From: Candidatus Vogelbacteria bacterium
GTDB lineage: Bacteria > Patescibacteriota > Minisyncoccia > Phycocordibacterales > XYD1-FULL-46-19
DNA length: 6,716 nt
Reading direction: 5' to 3'
NCBI GenBank assembly: GCA_903825615.1
Contig: CAIKBK010000117.1
Location: 1-6,716 of the forward strand
The notes below the pieces were generated by a model. The model worked only from the letters and a program-made list of their open reading frames with translations. It had not been told where the DNA came from and did not search any database. Below are positions 4,568-6,716 of this stretch, piece after piece; positions within the stretch are counted from its first letter, which is position 1, and each line of letters starts with the position of its first letter. The position numbers were made by a program, and so were the translations under genes.

Positions 4568-5725
4568 ATGGGTTTTTTAGATGAATTTAAAAAAGTTATT
4601 TCGAATAGCCTCCGCTCAAAAGAGAAGAGCGCAGTTGCTATTGATCTTGGAATTTCTTCAGTTAAGGTTGTTCAATTACGTAAAGAACGAGGTCGGGCCA
4701 TCTTAGAGACTTATGGCGAGCTAGCCTGTGGTCCTTATAATGATTTGGCTGTTGGTCAGGCCACACCCCTGTCAGCCGATAAATATGTTGAGCTAATTCG
4801 CAATTTATTTAAGGAGGCTAATGTTACGGCCAAAGTTGGGGCCATCGCTATTCCGCTTAGCCATAGTTTGATAGTTTCAGCGGAGATTCCTGAGATGCCC
4901 GAGGCCCGTTTGCCCGAAGTTATTCCACTGGAGGCTCGCAAATATGTGCCCGTTCCTATTTCTGAGGTCATTCTTGATTGGTGGGTTGTCCCGCGTAGTC
5001 AGTCAGATTTTGCTCCAGCGACTGATGCCAGCACCCAGAGCTCAGAGACCTCTTTTTCCTTAGATGCCAGCGCTAGTGGCCGTAAGATGGAGGTTCTTAT
5101 CGCTTCTATTCATAAAGATTCTATCAGAGAATATCAATCTATTGCCTCTAAACTTAATCTTTCCGTTGATGCTTTCGAGATCGAGACCTTTAGCTCTATT
5201 CGTTCGGTTATGCCTAATGACCTTTCGGCTACCACTATTCTTGATATTGGAGCCGGTTCCTCGAAGATTGCCATTGTTGATTACGGTATCGTTCGTTTAT
5301 CCCACACTATCCCCAAAGGTTCGCAAGACATTACGATGTCTATTTCTAGTTCTCTCAATGTTCCCTTTAACAAGGCTGAAGAGATTAAACGGCGCCTTGG
5401 TTTAGTTGGCGACGTTGAGAAAGGCGATTTGGTAGAGTTAATTAGCCCAACTGTGGAATACATCTTTGCTGAAGCTAATAAGACTATGTTAAAATATCAG
5501 AAGGATCACAAGCGCCCAATTAATAAAATTGTTTTGATTGGAGGAGGCGCCATGCTAAAAGGGATTCTTGAGGTAGCACGGGGTATAGTGGGTGTGCCTG
5601 TCGTTCTGGGCTTACCCTTTGATAAGGTCGAAGCGCCCTCTTTTCTAAATAATGTATTAAAAGAAGCTGGTCCCGAGTTTGCTGTGGCTATTGGTTTGGC
5701 CTTGCGCAAACTCGAAGATCTCTAG
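4568..5725 (+). CDS. pilM: Type IV pilus assembly protein PilM
   Basis: This 385-residue actin-like ATPase carries phosphate-1 AVAIDLGISSVKVVQL (22-37), phosphate-2 TTILDIGAGSSKIAIVD (222-238) and the adenosine motif IVLIGGGAML (about 321-330), ending in FAVAIGLALRK. PilM is cytoplasmic and binds the N-terminus of PilN, linking the PilNO inner-membrane platform to the pilus motors. The N-terminal MGFLDEFKK is typical of the family. Residues about 145-172 are an extra S/T/A-rich segment between PRS and the MEVLIASIHK strand, with a 9-bp direct repeat GATGCCAGC at 5024 and 5063. The gene is first in an operon with the pilN-like gene (22 nt gap) and a pilO-like gene. The promoter is the plus half of the divergent element. 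No SD sequence precedes the ATG, which overlaps an unused minus-strand ATG. Confidence 0.93.
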   Translation: MGFLDEFKKVISNSLRSKEKSAVAIDLGISSVKVVQLRKERGRAILETYGELACGPYNDLAVGQATPLSADKYVELIRNLFKEANVTAKVGAIAIPLSHSLIVSAEIPEMPEARLPEVIPLEARKYVPVPISEVILDWWVVPRSQSDFAPATDASTQSSETSFSLDASASGRKMEVLIASIHKDSIREYQSIASKLNLSVDAFEIETFSSIRSVMPNDLSATTILDIGAGSSKIAIVDYGIVRLSHTIPKGSQDITMSISSSLNVPFNKAEEIKRRLGLVGDVEKGDLVELISPTVEYIFAEANKTMLKYQKDHKRPINKIVLIGGGAMLKGILEVARGIVGVPVVLGLPFDKVEAPSFLNNVLKEAGPEFAVAIGLALRKLEDL

Positions 5726-5747
5726 GTCGAATTAAATCTAATTTTTT

Positions 5748-6368
5748 ATGGATAGTAAAATACCTACATCATTTATTCCTAAGGACACCATTCGCACCGA
5801 CTTGCGGGAGCGACGCGAACCGGTGAGTATCTTAATGATTGTTGCTCTGCTCGTTTTAGCTGGTTCCCTTGTCTATTTGGCCGGTATCTATGTTTACCGG
5901 ACCATGACTTATAATGCTATTAATAATCCTTGTTCGACCGCCGACGGTAGTGGTTCTTGCGGTTTGCAAGCGTCATTAGATATCGAAACTCGCGATTTCC
6001 AGCGCGAGAAACTTGAGGCTCTTAAACGCCTTGATACCAAGTTGAAGAATGGTACCAGTGTTTTAGATAGTCATGTCGCTATGCGCCCACTCTTTGATCT
6101 TCTTGGTTCTCTAACTGGACAGAATATACAATATCAGAAATTTGAATTCGATAAGGCCGGCATCACTATTACTGGTATCGCCAAGAGTTATGAAGATATT
6201 GCCTTCCAACAAAAAGTTTTTGCTACTGATCCTAACTCTCAGAAACTTATTCGTAATTTCTCTTTCTCAGATTTTAATTTAGATCAGAAGGGTCAAGTTA
6301 CCTTCAAATTAGCTTTAGTGGTCGATTCCGCTCTATTATCATATCGCCAAAATAGCCAAACCCAATAA
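5748..6368 (+). CDS. PilN-like type IV pilus inner-membrane protein
   Basis: This 206-residue bitopic protein has a cytoplasmic N-terminus (1-25, including FIPKD and the basic DLRERRE), one membrane helix (about 26-50) and an extracytoplasmic region. The latter has a helical stretch (about 76-105, ETRDFQREKLEALKRLDTKL) and then an alpha/beta fold (about 106-200) like PilN/Fimbrial assembly proteins: SVLDSHVAMRPLFDLLGSL and ITITGIAKSYEDIAFQQKV. Position directly after pilM supports the PilN role, in which the N-terminus docks into PilM. C62 and C72 flank a GS-rich loop just outside the membrane and could form a disulfide. The start has no SD sequence and probably depends on transcription from the pilM promoter. 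The next ATG lies 1 nt after the stop. Similarity to classical PilN is inferred from layout more than from sequence identity. Confidence 0.8.
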   Translation: MDSKIPTSFIPKDTIRTDLRERREPVSILMIVALLVLAGSLVYLAGIYVYRTMTYNAINNPCSTADGSGSCGLQASLDIETRDFQREKLEALKRLDTKLKNGTSVLDSHVAMRPLFDLLGSLTGQNIQYQKFEFDKAGITITGIAKSYEDIAFQQKVFATDPNSQKLIRNFSFSDFNLDQKGQVTFKLALVVDSALLSYRQNSQTQ

Positions 6369-6369
6369 T

Positions 6370-6525
6370 ATGGCACGATTAATTTTTATTATTTTAAGTT
6401 TAGTAATATCTGGTCTTATTGTCTTCTCGGCTGGGGGTGTGGTGTTAAATGGGAGCGCGGATCCGACGATGCAGCAAATTTTTCTCGGTAGTCACCCCGA
6501 GGGTTTGATAAGGAGAGGATGCTAA
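6370..6525 (+). CDS. PilO-like N-terminus, reading frame interrupted
   Basis: The ATG follows the pilN-like stop by 1 nt (TAA-T-ATG). Residues 1-20, MARLIFIILSLVISGLIVFS, are a classic short cytoplasmic end plus membrane helix, as expected for PilO, the usual third gene of this operon. After about residue 22 the frame (GGVVLNGSADPTM and onward to a TAA at 6523-6525) no longer looks like a protein domain. It lies inside a structured RNA starting with GTGTG at 6437. The interpretation is that 6370-6436 is the real 5' part of pilO and the remaining codons are read-through into an inserted element. Alternatively, this is a genuine 51-residue small membrane protein. Confidence 0.5.
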   Translation: MARLIFIILSLVISGLIVFSAGGVVLNGSADPTMQQIFLGSHPEGLIRRGC

Positions 6526-6716
6526 GGGAACTGGAGCGCGTTCTGTCGAAAAGAGACCCCGCTTTGCTACGCCCTGAGTTCTTGAGAGGTTTGTAACCCA
6601 CGCATGAGGGGATATCGGACTATTTCATACAGGGAAAGACCGGAGAGGTTCTGCCTCAAATAGTAGAAACGGTGCGGAAGGGTCTAAACAAAAATGGAAT
6701 GGACTGACGGCCCCTC
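6437..6716 (+). ncRNA. Large structured RNA, probably 5' (domain I) part of a group II intron, continuing past the right edge
   Basis: From 6437 the sequence loses coding character and shows nested complementary segments. CAAA...UUCUCGG/CCGAGGG...UUUG forms a stem-loop at about 6474-6506. GGAAC/GUUCU lies around an 8-nt loop near 6527-6544. AGACC-CCGC (6554-6562) pairs with GCGG-AAG-GGUCU (6674-6685). Inside that, ACUAUUU (6619-6625) pairs with AAAUAGU (6658-6664), enclosing GAGG-UUCUG-CCUC. GTGTG at the left border matches the group II intron 5' consensus GUGYG. It interrupts an otherwise expected pilO gene. The catalytic domain V and any reverse-transcriptase gene would lie beyond the window, so the class is unconfirmed. 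An IscB-type omega RNA (HEARO) or another large RNA is the main alternative. Confidence 0.52.

Noticed and set aside
4534..4569. Upstream in-frame ATG extending comF by 12 residues and overlapping the pilM ATG head to head
   Set aside because: The extension MRVIRLICYNYS would have to be transcribed across the divergent promoter, and the predicted minus start site falls on the internal ATG at 4533.
5064..5405. 113-codon plus-strand ORF in another frame of pilM
   Set aside because: The hydrophobic run comes from out-of-frame reading of conserved PilM codons, including the phosphate-2 motif.
6437..6716. tmRNA, RNase P RNA or rRNA as the identity of the terminal structured RNA
   Set aside because: No tmRNA acceptor-like ends, no RNase P conserved core such as GAGGAAAGTCC, and no familiar rRNA segments are present.
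1..6716. CRISPR array, IS element terminal repeats or transposase
   Set aside because: There are no regularly spaced direct repeats, no transposase-like frame and no paired terminal inverted repeats. The inverted repeats found are single compact palindromes.

Overview
The window looks like chromosomal DNA from a Patescibacteria/CPR-type bacterium. This is inferred from gene content: a DUF333-Gmad2 lipoprotein-like secreted protein, a Pif1-like helicase with a C-terminal helix-turn-helix, and divergent PilM/PilN-like type IV pilus proteins. Moderate GC, tightly packed short operons and starts with almost no Shine-Dalgarno (SD) sequences fit the same picture. The genes read with standard stop usage (TAA/TAG here) and contain no in-frame TGA.

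Layout. Positions 1-408 (minus strand) hold tRNA-Ser(GCU), a three-helix SemiSWEET/PQ-loop-like membrane protein starting 1 nt after the encoded CCA, and the first 16 codons of another membrane-anchored or secreted protein. Positions 497-3297 (plus) hold a secreted DUF333-Gmad2 protein, an MTH1-type Nudix hydrolase 4 nt behind it, and a Pif1-like helicase-HTH protein with its own promoter inside the end of the Nudix gene. Positions 3296-4533 (minus) hold comF followed by an RlpA-like double-psi beta-barrel gene with a strong consensus promoter and a good hairpin terminator. Positions 4568-6716 (plus) hold pilM, a pilN-like gene and the first codons of a probable pilO. The pilO reading frame is lost about 22 codons in, where the sequence becomes a highly structured non-coding RNA with a GTGTG 5' end. 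The best reading is domain I of a group II intron that continues past the window edge.

How the genes work together. PilM, PilN and PilO form the inner-membrane alignment platform of type IV pili. ComF, a competence-associated phosphoribosyltransferase-fold protein, is divergently transcribed from the same promoter region, so a DNA-uptake or pilus theme is plausible. The MTH1-like Nudix enzyme (oxidised dNTP sanitation) and the Pif1 helicase (replication and repair) make a genome-maintenance pair.

Most notable signals. (1) A 16-bp near-palindrome gives two overlapping opposed extended -10 elements between comF and pilM. (2) Extended -10 elements sit 6-9 nt before several ATGs, implying leaderless mRNAs. 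(3) A structured RNA interrupts the pilus operon. (4) A 36-bp palindromic element lies in frame inside comF. (5) A perfect 22-bp palindrome lies inside the Nudix gene. (6) A tRNA is fused almost directly to an mRNA start.
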